NCBI RefSeq assembly: GCF_003007675.1
Contig: NZ_PXNP01000103.1
Coordinates: 62,001-126,000 of the forward strand
Origin: Marinobacter fuscus
Lineage (GTDB): Bacteria > Pseudomonadota > Gammaproteobacteria > Pseudomonadales > Oleiphilaceae
Length of the DNA stretch: 64,000 nt
Direction of reading: 5' to 3'
Within the stretch, counting starts at the first letter, position 1. Every line of letters begins with the position of its first letter. Below, piece after piece: positions 41,792 through 53,443 of this stretch. The translations under genes were made by a program, and so were the position numbers. A model generated the notes under the pieces. The model was given only the letters and a program-made list of their open reading frames with translations. It did no database searches and was not told where the DNA came from.

Positions 41792-44209
41792 TTAGTGTGT
41801 ATTTATGCGCTCTGCCGCGTCTCCGGAATCGTCGCCAGAGGCCTTGCCCTTGGCGGATTTGCCGCTGCCTTCAACGTGAGGTTCCGGTTGATAGGCCAGA
41901 GCAATATCAAGAACTTCATCAATCCATTTGACTGGACGGATCTCCAGCGACTCCTTGATGTTGTCCGGTATCTCTTTGAGATCTCTAACATTTTCATCAG
42001 GAATAACAACCGTCTTTATGCCGCCCCGGTGGGCTGCCAGCAGCTTTTCCTTCAAGCCCCCGATGGCCAGAACCTTGCCACGCAGGGTGATTTCACCGGT
42101 CATGGCAACGTCCGCCCGAACCGGAATACGGGTCAACGCCGACACCAGCGCCGTACACATACCAATACCGGCACTTGGGCCATCTTTCGGTGTCGCACCC
42201 TCAGGTACATGCACGTGCAGGTCATGCTTTTCATGGAAATCAGTGGCCACGCCCAGCCCTTCCGCCCGGCTGCGCACCACAGTAAGCGCGGTCTGGATAG
42301 ACTCCTGCATGACATCGCCGAGCGAGCCGGTCTTGACTACGCGCCCCTTGCCGGGCGTAAGAGCGCACTCGATTGTCAACAGCTCACCACCCACCTGCGT
42401 CCAGGCCAGCCCGGTTACCTGGCCCACTTCGTTGGTTTCTTCAGCCAGACCATACTGGAACTTCTTGACCCCGGAGTAGTCTTCCAGCATGTCCGGACGC
42501 AAGGTGATAGACGCCTTGCTGTCGCTTTCCACGTGCTCGCGAACCACCTTCCGACACAGCTTCGCGATCTCACGCTCAAGCCCACGAACGCCCGCCTCAC
42601 GGGTGTAGTAGCGGATAAGATCCCGAATGGTTTCTTCCGGCAGCTCCAGCTCATCTTTACGCAGACCGTTTGCTTTCAGCTGTTTAGGCAACAGATAGCG
42701 CAGCGCAATGTTTACTTTTTCATCCTCGGTGTAGCCCGGAATCCGGATGATCTCCATCCGGTCCAGCAGTGCCGGAGGAATGTTCATGGAGTTGGAGGTA
42801 CACACGAACATTACATCTGACAGGTCGTAGTCCACCTCGAGATAGTGATCGTTGAAGGTGTGGTTCTGTTCCGGATCCAGCACTTCCAGCAAAGCGGACG
42901 CAGGATCCCCCCGGTGATCCATCCCCATCTTGTCGATCTCATCAAACAGGAACAAGGGGTTTTTTACGCCTACTTTTGACAACTTCTGCAGCAGTTTACC
43001 GGGCAAGGCACCAATGTAGGTTTTACGGTGGCCACGGATTTCGGCCTCATCCCGAACACCGCCCAGCGCCATGCGGGTGTACTTGCGGTTGGTCGCACGG
43101 GCAATCGACTGCCCAAGCGAGGTTTTACCTACTCCGGGCGGCCCCACCAGGCACAAAACCGGGCCTTTTACTTTTTTCACCCGGCTCTGTACCGCCAGAT
43201 ACTCGAGAATACGCTTTTTGACTTCGTCGAGGCCATAATGATCCTGATCGAGGATCTCGCGGGCCTTGTCGAGGTCATGGCGAACGCGACTACGCTTCTT
43301 CCAGGGTACCGCCAGCATCCAGTCAATGTAGCCCCGCACAACGGTTGCTTCGGCCGACATGGGCGACATCATTTTCAGTTTGTTCAGTTCCGCTTCGGTT
43401 TTCTTACGCGCCTCTTCGGGCAACCCTGCCTCTTCAAGCTTCTGTTCCAGCTCTTCAAAATCGTTGTTACCCTCACCGAGCTGCCCCATCTCTTTCTGGA
43501 TGGCCTTCATCTGCTCGTTCAGATAATACTCCCGCTGGCTCTTTTCCATCTGTTTCTTGACCCGGCCACGAATGCGTTTTTCAACTTCGATCAGGTCAAT
43601 TTCACCGTCAAGCTTACCCAGCAACAGGTCAACCCGTTTACGGACATCCAGAGCTTCGAGCAGTTCCTGCTTCTCCGGGATGCGCATATCCAGATGGGCC
43701 GCCATGGTGTCCACCAGGCGCTCCAGCTCCTGAATACCGGTCAGGGCATTCGATACTTCTGACGGTACTTTCTTCGAGAGCTTCACATATTTCTCGAATT
43801 CATCCATCAGGGTTTTGGTGAGTACTTCTTCCTCACGCTCCGGCAAGCTGTCTTCATCCATCAGGATGGCCTGCGCGACCAGATAGTCACCCTCGGTAAT
43901 ATCAGACAAGGTGGCCCGGGCATTGCCCTCAACCAGAACCTTCACGGTACCATCCGGCAACCTTAGCATCTGCAACACGGTCGCCAGGGTTCCCATGGAG
44001 AAAACATCGCCTGAACCGGGCTCATCGGTACCGGCATCTTTCTGGGCCACCAGCAGGATTTCCTTGCTGCCGTCCATCGCTGCTTCGAGCGCCTGAATGG
44101 ATTTTTCGCGGCCCACAAACAGCGGAACCACCATGTGCGGAAAGACCACCACATCGCGCAGGGGGAGCAACGGGTAGTCTTGCACAGTTTCATCAGGTAT
44201 ACGGGTCAT
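41792..44209 (-). CDS. lon: ATP-dependent protease Lon
   Basis: An 805-residue hexameric AAA+ serine protease for misfolded and regulatory proteins. The N-terminal substrate-binding domain starts [22 protein letters not shown]. The AAA+ module has Walker [12 protein letters not shown], and the protease domain has the catalytic Ser in [10 protein letters not shown] and Lys in [20 protein letters not shown]. The C-terminus is a charged tail ([20 protein letters not shown]). It lies downstream of clpX after a terminator, so it has its own promoter in 44210-44319, where I do not see a clear sigma-32 site. Confidence 0.99.
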   Translation of the reverse strand: MTRIPDETVQDYPLLPLRDVVVFPHMVVPLFVGREKSIQALEAAMDGSKEILLVAQKDAGTDEPGSGDVFSMGTLATVLQMLRLPDGTVKVLVEGNARATLSDITEGDYLVAQAILMDEDSLPEREEEVLTKTLMDEFEKYVKLSKKVPSEVSNALTGIQELERLVDTMAAHLDMRIPEKQELLEALDVRKRVDLLLGKLDGEIDLIEVEKRIRGRVKKQMEKSQREYYLNEQMKAIQKEMGQLGEGNNDFEELEQKLEEAGLPEEARKKTEAELNKLKMMSPMSAEATVVRGYIDWMLAVPWKKRSRVRHDLDKAREILDQDHYGLDEVKKRILEYLAVQSRVKKVKGPVLCLVGPPGVGKTSLGQSIARATNRKYTRMALGGVRDEAEIRGHRKTYIGALPGKLLQKLSKVGVKNPLFLFDEIDKMGMDHRGDPASALLEVLDPEQNHTFNDHYLEVDYDLSDVMFVCTSNSMNIPPALLDRMEIIRIPGYTEDEKVNIALRYLLPKQLKANGLRKDELELPEETIRDLIRYYTREAGVRGLEREIAKLCRKVVREHVESDSKASITLRPDMLEDYSGVKKFQYGLAEETNEVGQVTGLAWTQVGGELLTIECALTPGKGRVVKTGSLGDVMQESIQTALTVVRSRAEGLGVATDFHEKHDLHVHVPEGATPKDGPSAGIGMCTALVSALTRIPVRADVAMTGEITLRGKVLAIGGLKEKLLAAHRGGIKTVVIPDENVRDLKEIPDNIKESLEIRPVKWIDEVLDIALAYQPEPHVEGSGKSAKGKASGDDSGDAAERINTH

Positions 44210-44319
44210 GGGGAATCCTCTGACAGTCTTTCTTTCAGCATACCACCCATCGTTGGGGCGCTGATGGAAATTACAATCTTTCCGGAACGGATTTCCGGGG
44301 AATTAGCACATCAGCCACG

Positions 44320-44346
44320 AAAAAGGGGCGACAAGCGCCCCTTTTT
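44320..44346 (-). terminator. Rho-independent terminator of clpX
   Basis: Perfect stem AAAAAGGGGCG / CGCCCCTTTTT with a 5-nt loop, 26 bases past the clpX stop. Confidence 0.9.
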
Positions 44347-44372
44347 AACGTTCAGATCTGCCGCTGCGCGGG

Positions 44373-45656
44373 TCAGTCTTCCGGAACCGCCTTGGCGTGA
44401 TCGCTGCTGGCGTAAATCTTGAAGGGCTCTGAATCACCGCTGATGACACTTTCGTCGATCACTACCTTCGACACGTCGTGCTCAGAAGGAATCTGGTACA
44501 TGGTATCCAGCAGAGTCGCTTCCAGAATGGACCGCAGACCACGGGCACCGGTTTTACGCTCCATTGCCTTGCGGGCAACAGCCTTCAATGCGTCTTCCCG
44601 GAAGTCCAGTTCCACTCCCTCCATATCAAACAGCTTCTGATACTGCTTGGTCAGGGCATTCTTGGGCTCTGTCAGAATCTGAACCAGCGCTTGCTCGTCC
44701 AATTCGGTCAGCGTGGCCACCACAGGGAGACGCCCTACGAATTCAGGAATCAGACCAAACTTAACCAGGTCCTCTGTCTCGACATCACGGATGATGTCGC
44801 CAGCACTCTTGCTGTCGTCCTGACTCTTCACTGTGGCCGAAAAACCGATAGAGCTGCGCTCCGAGCGATCCTGGATTACCTTCTCCAGACCTGCGAAGGC
44901 ACCACCACAGATAAACAGGATGTTGCCGGTATCCACCTGCAAAAATTCCTGCTGCGGGTGCTTTCGGCCACCCTGGGGCGGCACGGAGGCAACCGTGCCT
45001 TCTATCAGCTTCAGCAGCGCCTGCTGCACACCTTCTCCCGAGACGTCACGGGTGATGGAGGGGTTATCAGACTTGCGGGAGATCTTGTCAATCTCATCAA
45101 TGTAGACAATACCCCGCTGGGCTTTCTCTACATCGTAATCGCATTTCTGGAGCAGTTTCTGAATGATGTTCTCGACATCTTCGCCCACATAACCCGCCTC
45201 TGTAAGCGTGGTGGCGTCGGCGATGGTAAAAGGCACATTCAGCATGCGCGCAAGCGTTTCAGCCAGCAGCGTCTTACCACTACCGGTCGGGCCAATCAGC
45301 AGGATGTTACTCTTGCCCAGCTCCACATCGCTTTTGCCTTCCCCATAGCGAAGGCGCTTGTAGTGGTTATAAACCGCGACGGAAAGAACCACTTTAGCGC
45401 GATCCTGGCCAATCACATACTGATTCAGCGTATCGCGGATCTCCAGCGGCGTCGGCAGTCGATCACTGGCTTCTTCCGGAGAGTTCTCCTGAACCTCTTC
45501 CCGGATAATGTCATTGCACAGGTCAACGCACTCGTCGCAGATGAAAACCGAGGGCCCTGCAATGAGCTTACGGACTTCATGCTGGCTCTTTCCACAAAAC
45601 GAGCAGTAGAGCAACTTGCCATTATCATCGCTTCTGCCGTTTCTTTCATCTGCCAT
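44373..45656 (-). CDS. clpX: ATP-dependent Clp protease ATP-binding subunit ClpX
   Basis: A 427-residue AAA+ unfoldase that feeds substrates to ClpP. The N-terminal zinc finger has four cysteines (YCSFCGKSQ ... [10 protein letters not shown]). Walker A is [13 protein letters not shown], the pore loop is GYVGEDV, and Walker B is [11 protein letters not shown]. The ClpP-contact loop is IGFSATV, the IGF motif. It follows clpP by 73 bases, a gap containing an 8-bp hairpin without T run (45679-45704). Confidence 0.99.
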   Translation of the reverse strand: MADERNGRSDDNGKLLYCSFCGKSQHEVRKLIAGPSVFICDECVDLCNDIIREEVQENSPEEASDRLPTPLEIRDTLNQYVIGQDRAKVVLSVAVYNHYKRLRYGEGKSDVELGKSNILLIGPTGSGKTLLAETLARMLNVPFTIADATTLTEAGYVGEDVENIIQKLLQKCDYDVEKAQRGIVYIDEIDKISRKSDNPSITRDVSGEGVQQALLKLIEGTVASVPPQGGRKHPQQEFLQVDTGNILFICGGAFAGLEKVIQDRSERSSIGFSATVKSQDDSKSAGDIIRDVETEDLVKFGLIPEFVGRLPVVATLTELDEQALVQILTEPKNALTKQYQKLFDMEGVELDFREDALKAVARKAMERKTGARGLRSILEATLLDTMYQIPSEHDVSKVVIDESVISGDSEPFKIYASSDHAKAVPED

Positions 45657-45729
45657 TGAAATACCTCTGTTCTTCGTTGGCTGGCGCTATGGTGTACGCC
45701 AGCCCTCCGTGATGCGATGACTTTCAGTA

Positions 45730-46365
45730 TTATGTATTCGGTACACGCTTATCAAGTACCGTATCGATCAAGCCATACTCTTTAGCCTGCGTGGGATCCA
45801 TGAAGTTGTCACGGTCCGTATCGCGGGCAATGGTCTCAAGATCCTGACCAGTGTGTTGCGCAAGCAACTCGTTCAGCGTGTTGCGGATCTTCAGGATCTC
45901 ACGGGTGTGAATCTCGATATCCGAGGCCTGCCCCTGATACCCACCCAGTGGCTGGTGGATCATAACACGGGAGTTAGGCAAACAGGCCCGCTTGCCCTTG
46001 GCCCCGCCCGACAGCAAGAACGCACCCATGCTGGCCGCCTGACCGATACACAGGGTGGCAACGTCCGGCTTAACAAACTGCATGGTGTCGTAAATGGACA
46101 TACCCGCAGTGACGGATCCGCCCGGGCTGTTGATGTACAGATGGATATCCTTGTCCGGATTCTCAGATTCCAGGAACAGCAACTGGGCAACCACCAGATT
46201 GGCCATGTGATCCTCGACAGGCCCTACCAGAAAGATCACCCGCTCTTTCAGCAAACGGGAATAGATGTCAAACGAACGTTCTCCGCGCGCGGTCTGCTCG
46301 ATAACGATCGGCACCAGGCCTGCATTGGTAATCATTGTAGGACCATCAAACGGTTTCTGCGTCAT
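45730..46365 (-). CDS. clpP: ATP-dependent Clp protease proteolytic subunit
   Basis: A 211-residue serine protease forming the ClpXP/ClpAP barrel. The catalytic Ser is in [14 protein letters not shown], His in [17 protein letters not shown], and Asp in [10 protein letters not shown]. The N-terminal propeptide region is short. It is transcribed with clpX and preceded by a terminator that separates it from tig. Confidence 0.99.
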   Translation of the reverse strand: MTQKPFDGPTMITNAGLVPIVIEQTARGERSFDIYSRLLKERVIFLVGPVEDHMANLVVAQLLFLESENPDKDIHLYINSPGGSVTAGMSIYDTMQFVKPDVATLCIGQAASMGAFLLSGGAKGKRACLPNSRVMIHQPLGGYQGQASDIEIHTREILKIRNTLNELLAQHTGQDLETIARDTDRDNFMDPTQAKEYGLIDTVLDKRVPNT

Positions 46366-46463
46366 GTGCGCCTGAACTCCTTATGGGCAATGGTTGGGTA
46401 TCTGCCTGAATGTGCGGGATACCTTAGAGTACCCCCATACAATGCCAGCAGATCACCCAGATG

Positions 46464-46489
46464 AAAACAGCCGGACTGGCCGGCTGTTT
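46464..46489 (-). terminator. Probable terminator of tig
   Basis: Minus-strand stem AAACAGCCGG / CCGGCTGTTT, 5-nt loop, followed by a short T run (TTTTC). It lies 36 bases past the tig stop. Confidence 0.7.
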
Positions 46490-46524
46490 CCAGGGCACGG
46501 TTCCGGGCCTGGGCCCGGAGGCGA

Positions 46525-47829
46525 TCAGCGCTGCTGCTGACCGGCCTGAACCGCTTCCTCGTACTTCATTTTCTTCTCGGTCACCTTGGCCTGGCCAAGC
46601 ACGAGATCAACCACGGCATCTTCCAGAACCGAGGACTCGACCTGAGACTTCTGATCCGGGTTGCTGTTGAAGTGTGCAATCACCTCGTCCGGCTGCTCGT
46701 AGGTGGAAGCGATCTCCTGGATCTTCTCTTCAACCTTGGCATCGTCGGCCTTCAGGTCATTCTTCTTGACCACTTCCTGGAACAAAAGGCCGGTCTTCAC
46801 ACGGCGTTTGGCCTGCTCTTCGAAAATTTCTTTCGGCAGCTGCTGGAAATCAACCTGGCCACCGAAACGCTGCACGGCATCCTGACGCAAACGATCAATT
46901 TCCTGATCAATCAGAGCTGCCGGAACGTCCAGTTCGGTGGTTTCCAGAAGACCGTCAACCACGTCGTTCTTGACCTTGTTGAATACGGCCTGTTTGAGCT
47001 CACGCTCCATGTTTTTCTTCACTTCCTCACGGAAAGCGGCTTCGTCTTCAGCCTCGATGCCAAACCGGGCAAAGAACTCCTGATCCAGCTCTGGCAGCTG
47101 CGGCTCTTCTACTTTGTGGATCGTGATTGCAAACTTGGCAGGCTTACCAGCCAGCTCTTCGTTCTGGTAGTCATCAGGGAACTCAACATCGATTTCCAGC
47201 TCTTCTCCGGCCTTGCCACCGACAATGCCCTTCTCGAAACCCGGAATCATCTGACCGGAACCCAGGGTCAGGCGATGACCTTCGGCGGAACCGCCCTCAA
47301 ACTCTTCACCGTCGATGGAGCCTTTGAAATCGATGGTCACAACGTCCTTGTTCTTGGACTTGCGCTTGACTTCCTTCATGGTGGCCTGCTGACGGCGCAG
47401 GTTGTCGATCATGGTATCGATGTCTTTGTCGGCAACTTCAGCTACCGGCTTTTCGACGTTGATCGCACTCAGATCGCCCAGCTCGATCTCAGGAAGCACT
47501 TCGAAGATAGCAACGAATTCGAGATCCTTGCCTTCTTCCATCGTCTTCGGCTCGAATTGCGGCCAGCCAGCCGGATTGATGTCCTGCTCCTGCAGCGCCT
47601 TGATGTAGTTGTCGCGCATGACTTCGCCAACGATCTCCTGGCGCACGCTGTCACCGAAACGACGCTTGACCACGCTCATGGGAACTTTTCCAGGACGGAA
47701 CCCGTTCAGGCGCACGGTGCGAGCCGTTTCCTGCAGACGTTTCTGAACCGCCTGGTCGATTTCCTGGGCGGGCACACCAATCGTCATCCGACGTTCGATG
47801 TTGGAGGTCGTTTCAACAGACACTTGCAT
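46525..47829 (-). CDS. tig: Trigger factor (ribosome-associated chaperone)
   Basis: A 434-residue chaperone. The N-terminal ribosome-docking domain carries the signature loop GFRPGKVP near residue 44. A peptidyl-prolyl isomerase (FKBP) domain covers about 160-245 (DVVTIDFKGSIDGEEFEGGSA, GQMIPGFEKGIVG), and the C-terminal chaperone cradle follows. The tig-clpP-clpX-lon-hupB-ppiD order is as in E. coli. It lies downstream of four tRNA genes, as in Pseudomonas. Confidence 0.99.
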   Translation of the reverse strand: MQVSVETTSNIERRMTIGVPAQEIDQAVQKRLQETARTVRLNGFRPGKVPMSVVKRRFGDSVRQEIVGEVMRDNYIKALQEQDINPAGWPQFEPKTMEEGKDLEFVAIFEVLPEIELGDLSAINVEKPVAEVADKDIDTMIDNLRRQQATMKEVKRKSKNKDVVTIDFKGSIDGEEFEGGSAEGHRLTLGSGQMIPGFEKGIVGGKAGEELEIDVEFPDDYQNEELAGKPAKFAITIHKVEEPQLPELDQEFFARFGIEAEDEAAFREEVKKNMERELKQAVFNKVKNDVVDGLLETTELDVPAALIDQEIDRLRQDAVQRFGGQVDFQQLPKEIFEEQAKRRVKTGLLFQEVVKKNDLKADDAKVEEKIQEIASTYEQPDEVIAHFNSNPDQKSQVESSVLEDAVVDLVLGQAKVTEKKMKYEEAVQAGQQQR

Positions 47830-48049
47830 GGAAGTTCCTCAAATTACAGATTCTGTAGGTGAATGATAAATCGCAACATTCGCCCGCCGGGAGCTCAAGG
47901 CTTCTGAAGGGCGCAAAATTAAAAGCCGGTAGTTTATCACGGTTTACCCCGCCGAGAGAATCACCAGACCCAACAGAATGCGAGCCTGAGCGCAGGGATA
48001 ACAACCTGATCACAGATCAAAATGGGGATGAAACAGAAGAATAAAAGGG

Positions 48050-48134
48050 TGGTGCGAGAGGAGAGACTTGAACTCTCACGGGTTGCCCCGCTGGAACCTA
48101 AATCCAGTGCGTCTACCAATTCCGCCACTCTCGC
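48050..48134 (-). tRNA. tRNA-Leu (anticodon UAG)
   Basis: 85 bases including encoded CCA. Acceptor GCGAGAG/CTCTCGC, the Leu-typical start GTGGCGGAATTGGTAGACGC, anticodon stem CTGGA/TCCAG with loop TTTAGGT (UAG, reads CUA/CUG), and a long variable arm. Last of the four-tRNA transcript. Confidence 0.97.
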
Positions 48135-48196
48135 ATATCCGGCGCCAGACTGAACAGCGTCTTTGGACTCAGAACCGGAAAACAACAAGGAGAAAA

Positions 48197-48273
48197 TGGG
48201 GTGGACGAAGGGGTTCGAACCCTCGACCGCAGGAGTCACAATCCTGAGCTCTACCAACTGAGCTACGTCCACC
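48197..48273 (-). tRNA. tRNA-His (anticodon GUG)
   Basis: 77 bases including CCA. Anticodon stem CAGGA/TCCTG with loop TTGTGAC (GUG). The extra 5' G (G-1) faces discriminator C73, the identity feature of tRNA-His. Confidence 0.97.
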
Positions 48274-48362
48274 ACAATCGACAACCGACCGACGAATGCG
48301 AGCCAATTATCTGCAACTTTGCTGGTTTGGCGAGTCCGGTGCCTGTCAGTACTACGACATGA

Positions 48363-48439
48363 TGGCGCGCCCGGCAGGACTCGAACCTGCGACCATCCGC
48401 TTAGAAGGCGGATGCTCTATCCAGCTGAGCTACGGGCGC
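48363..48439 (-). tRNA. tRNA-Arg (anticodon UCU)
   Basis: 77 bases including CCA. Acceptor GCGCCCG/CGGGCGC, discriminator G, anticodon stem TCCGC/GCGGA with loop CTTCTAA (UCU, reads AGA/AGG). Confidence 0.97.
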
Positions 48440-48471
48440 TTGACCGTTCGCCCACCTGAATATTCAGAAAG

Positions 48472-48548
48472 TGGTCGGGGTAGAGAGATTCGAACTCCCG
48501 ACATCCTGCTCCCAAAGCAGGCGCGCTACCAGACTGCGCTATACCCCG
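48472..48548 (-). tRNA. tRNA-Pro (anticodon UGG)
   Basis: 77 bases including CCA. Acceptor CGGGGTA/TACCCCG, anticodon stem CCTGC/GCAGG with loop TTTGGGA (UGG). First gene of the tRNA transcript. Confidence 0.97.
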
Positions 48549-48588
48549 TTAAAACTGAACAACAAGTGCCTCAGCAAAGTTGGCGCGC

Positions 48589-48617
48589 ATATTACCTGCG
48601 CCGAATGCCTCCGTCAA
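48589..48617 (-). promoter_or_regulatory. Promoter of the tRNA-Pro-Arg-His-Leu operon
   Basis: TTGACG (48617-48612), 17 bases, TAATAT (48594-48589), followed directly by a GC-rich discriminator (GCGCGCC), the signature of stringently controlled stable-RNA promoters. An A/T-rich stretch upstream (TTTTTTCAACTATTTGAAAA) could be an UP element. tig may be reached by readthrough. Confidence 0.85.
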
Positions 48618-48787
48618 CCAGGATTTTCAAATAGTTGAAAAAAGGCACCTGATGAGCAGATGGTGCAAGGTCGAAAAAGTTCCCTGCCCCGCCCTCAGAA
48701 GCAAGCGCCACATTGGCCTGCTCCCCGAACCATGAGAGAATACCGCACTTCTTATTATTTATACACGCCAACCGACAAGACGGAAAC

Positions 48788-49645
48788 ATGAGCGCTACTC
48801 TGATAAACGGAAAAGATATCGCCGCCCGCGTGCGGCAGCAGGTTGCCGCTGGCGTAGAAGCCAGAAAACAGCAAGGCCTTCGGGTGCCAGGGCTGGCGGT
48901 GGTTCTGGTTGGCCAGGACCCTGCGTCGCAGGTGTACGTAGGCAATAAACGCAAAGCCTGTGAAGAGGCTGGCATCCTCTCGCTGTCCTACGACCTGCCG
49001 GAAGACACGTCACAGGAGGCCCTGGAAGCCCTGGTTGATGAACTGAACGAAAACCGGACCGTCGACGGCATACTGGTGCAACTGCCCCTGCCCTCCCATC
49101 TGGACGCCGACCCGATTCTGATAAAAATCCGCCCGGATAAAGATGTCGACGGCTTTCACCCCTACAACATCGGCCGACTGATGCAGCGCAAGCCCGCCCT
49201 GCGCCCCTGCACTCCGGCTGGCGTGATCACCCTGCTCGACTCCATAGACACCCCCTACAAGGGCCAGCACGCCGTTATTGTGGGCGCCTCGAACATTGTG
49301 GGCCGCCCTATGAGTATGGAACTGCTCCTTAAAGGTGCCACCGTAACGGTATGTCACCGATTTACCGACAATCTCGAGAAATTTGTTGGTGAAGCGGACA
49401 TCCTGATTGCTGCCGTCGGCAGGCCTGGCATCATCAGGGGCGAATGGATCAAACCAGGCGCGACGGTCATTGATGTCGGCATCAATCGGCTTGACGATGG
49501 CAAACTCTATGGCGATGTGGATTTTGCCGCCGCCTCAGCGCGTGCCAGCTACATCACCCCGGTGCCCGGAGGCGTTGGCCCGATGACCATTGCCACCCTG
49601 TTGGAAAACACCCTGTACGCAGCCAACGTTCTTCATATCGACTGA
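48788..49645 (+). CDS. folD: Bifunctional methylenetetrahydrofolate dehydrogenase/cyclohydrolase
   Basis: Interconverts 5,10-methylene- and 10-formyl-tetrahydrofolate with NADP. The ATG used gives 285 residues, the normal length, with [16 protein letters not shown] at the start. Signatures are [20 protein letters not shown] (catalytic Lys), [37 protein letters not shown] and [18 protein letters not shown]. An upstream in-frame extension of 25 codons is not conserved in character. It is a single gene followed by a strong terminator. Confidence 0.97.
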   Translation: MSATLINGKDIAARVRQQVAAGVEARKQQGLRVPGLAVVLVGQDPASQVYVGNKRKACEEAGILSLSYDLPEDTSQEALEALVDELNENRTVDGILVQLPLPSHLDADPILIKIRPDKDVDGFHPYNIGRLMQRKPALRPCTPAGVITLLDSIDTPYKGQHAVIVGASNIVGRPMSMELLLKGATVTVCHRFTDNLEKFVGEADILIAAVGRPGIIRGEWIKPGATVIDVGINRLDDGKLYGDVDFAAASARASYITPVPGGVGPMTIATLLENTLYAANVLHID

Positions 49646-49681
49646 CAGCGAGCGCCCGAGCGGACGTAATTGCCGCTCATT

Positions 49682-49723
49682 CAGGTACAAAAAAACCCGC
49701 CGAAGCGGGTTTTTTTGTACCTG
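49682..49723. terminator. Bidirectional terminator between folD and glcB
   Basis: Perfect 19-bp inverted repeat (49682-49700 / 49705-49723) with a CGAA tetraloop; the GC core GCGGG/CCCGC is flanked by seven T and seven A, then GTACCTG. It serves both convergent genes. Confidence 0.95.
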
Positions 49724-49731
49724 TAAACGAC

Positions 49732-51903
49732 TTAGTTAGCCGCCTTTGCCTTCAGGCGATAGGCGTGGAGCAGCGGCTCGGTGTAACCGTTCGGCTGCTC
49801 GCGACCCTTGAGCACCAGATCCAGCGCAGCCTGGAAAGCCACACCGTCGAACCCGGGGGCCATATTCCGGTATTCGGGATCACCGGCGTTCTGACGATCA
49901 ACAACGGCCGCCATACGCTTCATGGTTTCCAGAATCTGCTCTTCCGTGCAAATGCCGTGGTACAGCCAGTTCGTCAGCAGCTGGGAAGAAATACGCAGTG
50001 TCGCGCGGTCTTCCATCAGGCCGATATCATTGATATCCGGCACCTTCGAGCAACCAACGCCCTGATCGATCCAGCGCACCACATAACCCAGAATACCCTG
50101 AGCGTTGTTGTCCAGCTCCTGCTGGATATCTTCGGCCGTCAGTGCAGACGCGTCCGCCATGACCGGCACCGTCAGTATATCTTCCAGAGCTGCCCGCTGG
50201 CGACTTTCCAGCTGCTTCTGCACGTCAAACACGTTTACCTGGTGGTAGTGGGTAGCATGCAGAGTTGCCGCCGTCGGAGAAGGCACCCACGCGGTGTTGG
50301 CACCGGCTTTCGGATGGCCGATTTTGGCTTCCAGCATGCCAGCCATCAGATCCGGCATGGCCCACATACCTTTACCAATCTGGGCAACGCCAGACAAACC
50401 GGCCTCCAGGCCGATGTCTACGTTCCACTGCTCATAGGCGCCAATCCAGGCGGCGGACTTCATTTCGCCTTTACGGATAAACGGGCCCAGCTCCATGGAG
50501 GTATGGATCTCATCACCGGTACGATCCAGGAAGCCAGTGTTAATGAACACGGTGCGATCTTTCGCGGCGTGGATACAGGCCTTGAGGTTAACCGTGGTAC
50601 GACGCTCCTCATCCATGATGCCGACTTTCAGGGTATAACGAGGCAGCCCCAGAGCATCTTCAACGCGGCCGAAGAACTCATCGGTAAAGGCAACCTCTTC
50701 CGGGCCGTGCTGCTTGGGCTTAACGATGTAAACCGAACCCTTGGTGCTGTTCTGGAACTTGCCTTCCGCCTTGAGATCATGAATCGCGATCAGGGACGTC
50801 AGCAGGCCATCCATCAAGCCTTCGGGAATCTCGCTGCCATCGTTCAGCAGAATGGCCGGGTTGGTCATCAGGTGACCAACGTTCCGCACAAACAGCAGAC
50901 TGCGACCTTTCAGAACCACGTCTTCGCCGTTAGCACCGATGTAGCTGCGGTCGCCATTCATACGGCGGGTCATCATTTTGCCGCCTTTTTCGAATGACTC
51001 TTCCAGGTCGCCTTTCATCAGGCCAAGCCAGTTTTTGTAGGCGATAACCTTGTCTTCCGCATCAACCGCGGCCACGGAGTCTTCGCAATCCATGATGGTG
51101 GTCAGGGCCGACTCCATCAGAACGTCTTTTACGTGGGCGCCGTCATCTTTTCCGATCGGATGCGTGGCATCAATCTGGATTTCGAAGTGCATGCCATTCT
51201 TTACCAACAAAATGCCGGTGGGTGCGTCTGCGGCACCGGTGTAGCCAACAAAGCCAGCTTCGTCACTCAGGCCTGTCACCTCACCGTTTTGCAGTGTAAC
51301 TGCCAGCTTGCCATCTTTAACGGCATAGTTGGCCGCATCTTTATGGCTGCCAGACGCCAGTGGCGCAGAGCCATCCAGCAGGTTGCGGGCCCATTCAATA
51401 ACCTTGGCACCACGCACCGGATTATAGCCCCGGCCTTTTTCCGCACCATTCTCTTCAGAAATCGCGTCGGTGCCGTACAGGGCATCGTACAGGCTGCCCC
51501 AACGTGCGTTCGCAGCGTTCAGTGCGAAGCGGGCATTCATCACTGGCACCACCAGCTGCGGGCCAGCCATGGTCGCGATTTCCGGGTCCACGTTGGCCGT
51601 GGAGATTTTGAAATCGGCTGGCTCGTCAACCAGATAGCCAATCTGCTTCAGGAAGGCCTGGTATTCGGCCATGTCCAGCTTCTGGCCTTTGTGTTCACGG
51701 TTCCAGGTATCGAGTTTTTCCTGGATTTCGTCACGCTTAACCAGCAGCTCGCGGTTGCGCGGCGCCAGCTCGTTCACAATCTTGTCGAACTCGGCCCAGA
51801 ATTTGTCCGCGTCAACACCCGTGCCGGGGATTGCTTCGTTGTTCACGAAGTCATACAGATTCTTCGCGACCTGGATGCCGCCAACTTGTACGCGTTCTGT
51901 CAT
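49732..51903 (-). CDS. glcB: Malate synthase G
   Basis: Condenses glyoxylate and acetyl-CoA to malate, the last step of the glyoxylate shunt and of glycolate use. From the ATG chosen it has 723 residues, identical in length to E. coli GlcB; a TTG five codons upstream is not needed. Motifs are [60 protein letters not shown] and NWLYHGICT. Carbon flow from acetate needs this enzyme together with aconitase (acnB, nearby) and the acetate-type symporter encoded in this window. Confidence 0.98.
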   Translation of the reverse strand: MTERVQVGGIQVAKNLYDFVNNEAIPGTGVDADKFWAEFDKIVNELAPRNRELLVKRDEIQEKLDTWNREHKGQKLDMAEYQAFLKQIGYLVDEPADFKISTANVDPEIATMAGPQLVVPVMNARFALNAANARWGSLYDALYGTDAISEENGAEKGRGYNPVRGAKVIEWARNLLDGSAPLASGSHKDAANYAVKDGKLAVTLQNGEVTGLSDEAGFVGYTGAADAPTGILLVKNGMHFEIQIDATHPIGKDDGAHVKDVLMESALTTIMDCEDSVAAVDAEDKVIAYKNWLGLMKGDLEESFEKGGKMMTRRMNGDRSYIGANGEDVVLKGRSLLFVRNVGHLMTNPAILLNDGSEIPEGLMDGLLTSLIAIHDLKAEGKFQNSTKGSVYIVKPKQHGPEEVAFTDEFFGRVEDALGLPRYTLKVGIMDEERRTTVNLKACIHAAKDRTVFINTGFLDRTGDEIHTSMELGPFIRKGEMKSAAWIGAYEQWNVDIGLEAGLSGVAQIGKGMWAMPDLMAGMLEAKIGHPKAGANTAWVPSPTAATLHATHYHQVNVFDVQKQLESRQRAALEDILTVPVMADASALTAEDIQQELDNNAQGILGYVVRWIDQGVGCSKVPDINDIGLMEDRATLRISSQLLTNWLYHGICTEEQILETMKRMAAVVDRQNAGDPEYRNMAPGFDGVAFQAALDLVLKGREQPNGYTEPLLHAYRLKAKAAN

Positions 51904-51987
51904 CGTTGCTTGCCTCAATGGATTTATTCATCCCGACTCCCCCTTTCACCCACCCTGAGCGTGGGGGCCTTCCGATTCAAGCGGCGC

Positions 51988-52016
51988 ATTGTACGTGAAA
52001 TTCCGTATCAGGTCAT
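51988..52016 (-). promoter_or_regulatory. Probable promoter of glcB
   Basis: ATGACC (52016-52011), 17 bases, TACAAT (51993-51988) in the cysS-glcB gap. The -10 is good, the -35 moderate (4 of 6). Confidence 0.45.
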
Positions 52017-52057
52017 TCCCGAGTGCACAATGCGGCTTTTTCTGCATCAAGTAGCAT

Positions 52058-53443
52058 CTAGCCCCGACGCCAGGTGGTTCCCTCGCGGCTATCGTCAAGA
52101 ATAATGCCCTTTTCCAGGAGCGCATCCCGGATGCGATCGGCCTCGGCAAAATCCCGGGCTTTACGGGCATCTGCCCTGGCCTGGATTTGCGCTTCAATAT
52201 CTTCGGCGGTCAGCTCACCGCCGGTATCGGCCTGGAAGAAGGCCTCCGGATTTTGCTGCAACAGGCCGAGAATGCCCCCCAACCGCAGCAGCACCGCAGC
52301 ACTGGCCGCGGCCCCCCGCTCATCACCGTCACGACGCTGCTGATTGATGTCGTTGGCCACCGCATGCAGCACCGCGATGGCACCAGCGGTGTTGAAGTCG
52401 TCATCCATCACCTCGGCGAAGCGGCGGTCATGATCGGTTTCCGGCACCTGCTGTGAGGCCGCCGGCGTAACGCCACGGAGCGCATGATAAAGCTTGGTGA
52501 GGGTGCGCCCGGCTTCAGCCAGATTGTCCTCGGAGTAATCCACCTGACTGCGGTAATGGCTGGACACCAGGAAGTAGCGCACCACTTCGGCCGAGTATTT
52601 CTCCAGAATTTCGCGAATGGTAAAGAAGTTGCCCAGCGACTTGGACATCTTCTCTTTATTCACTCGAATGGCACCGGCGTGCATCCAGGTGTGAACAAAG
52701 GTGTGGCCGGTGGCGCATTCCGACTGGGCAATTTCATTCTCATGATGCGGGAACAGCAGGTCTGGCCCACCCCCATGGATATCAAAGGTATCCCCCAAGC
52801 AGCGGGTCGACATGGCTGAGCACTCAATGTGCCAGCCTGGCCGCCCATCACCCCAGGGCGACGGCCAACTGACCTCGCCCGGCTTGGCCGCTTTCCACAA
52901 CGCAAAATCTGCCGGACTGCGCTTGGCCTCCTGCACATCCACCCGAGCACCGGCCAGCAGGTCTTCCAGCTTTTTCTTGCTGAGCTTGCCGTAATCCGAG
53001 TAGGACTCCACGGCAAAATACACGTCGCCATTATCAGCAGCATAGGCATTGTTGCTGGCAATCAGTTTTTCGATCATAGCCACAATGTCATCAATGTAAG
53101 CGGTCGCCCGGGGCTCGGCACTGGGTGACAACACGCCGAGCTTGGCCTCGTCTTCGTGCATTGCGGCGATCATCCGGTCGGTCAGATCGGTATACACCTC
53201 ACCGTTCTCGTCGGCACGGCGCAGAATCTTGTCATCAATGTCAGTGATGTTGCGCACGTACTGCACATCGTAACCTCGATGCCTCAGGTAACGGGTCACC
53301 ACATCAAACGCCACCAACACCCGGGCATGGCCCAGGTGACAGTAGTCGTAAACCGTCATCCCGCACACGTACATGCGCACCTTGCCCGGCTCGATGGTTT
53401 TCAGCTCTTCTTTGCGCTGGGTCAGCGTATTGTAGATACGCAT
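52058..53443 (-). CDS. cysS: Cysteinyl-tRNA synthetase
   Basis: Class Ia aminoacyl-tRNA synthetase. The 461 residues from this ATG equal E. coli Cys[17 protein letters not shown] holds a zinc Cys and the HIGH-type motif (HLGH), and [16 protein letters not shown] is the KMSKS loop. Zinc ligands are also seen in GWHIECSAM and [10 protein letters not shown]. Its ATG shares a base with the glnS stop (TAATG), so glnS-cysS are coupled. Confidence 0.98.
   Translation of the reverse strand: MRIYNTLTQRKEELKTIEPGKVRMYVCGMTVYDYCHLGHARVLVAFDVVTRYLRHRGYDVQYVRNITDIDDKILRRADENGEVYTDLTDRMIAAMHEDEAKLGVLSPSAEPRATAYIDDIVAMIEKLIASNNAYAADNGDVYFAVESYSDYGKLSKKKLEDLLAGARVDVQEAKRSPADFALWKAAKPGEVSWPSPWGDGRPGWHIECSAMSTRCLGDTFDIHGGGPDLLFPHHENEIAQSECATGHTFVHTWMHAGAIRVNKEKMSKSLGNFFTIREILEKYSAEVVRYFLVSSHYRSQVDYSEDNLAEAGRTLTKLYHALRGVTPAASQQVPETDHDRRFAEVMDDDFNTAGAIAVLHAVANDINQQRRDGDERGAAASAAVLLRLGGILGLLQQNPEAFFQADTGGELTAEDIEAQIQARADARKARDFAEADRIRDALLEKGIILDDSREGTTWRRG

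Noticed and set aside
45679..45704. Hairpin GGCTGGCG/CGCCAGCC between clpP and clpX
   Set aside because: No T run, 10-nt loop, inside an operon; perhaps an RNA processing site, but too little to claim.
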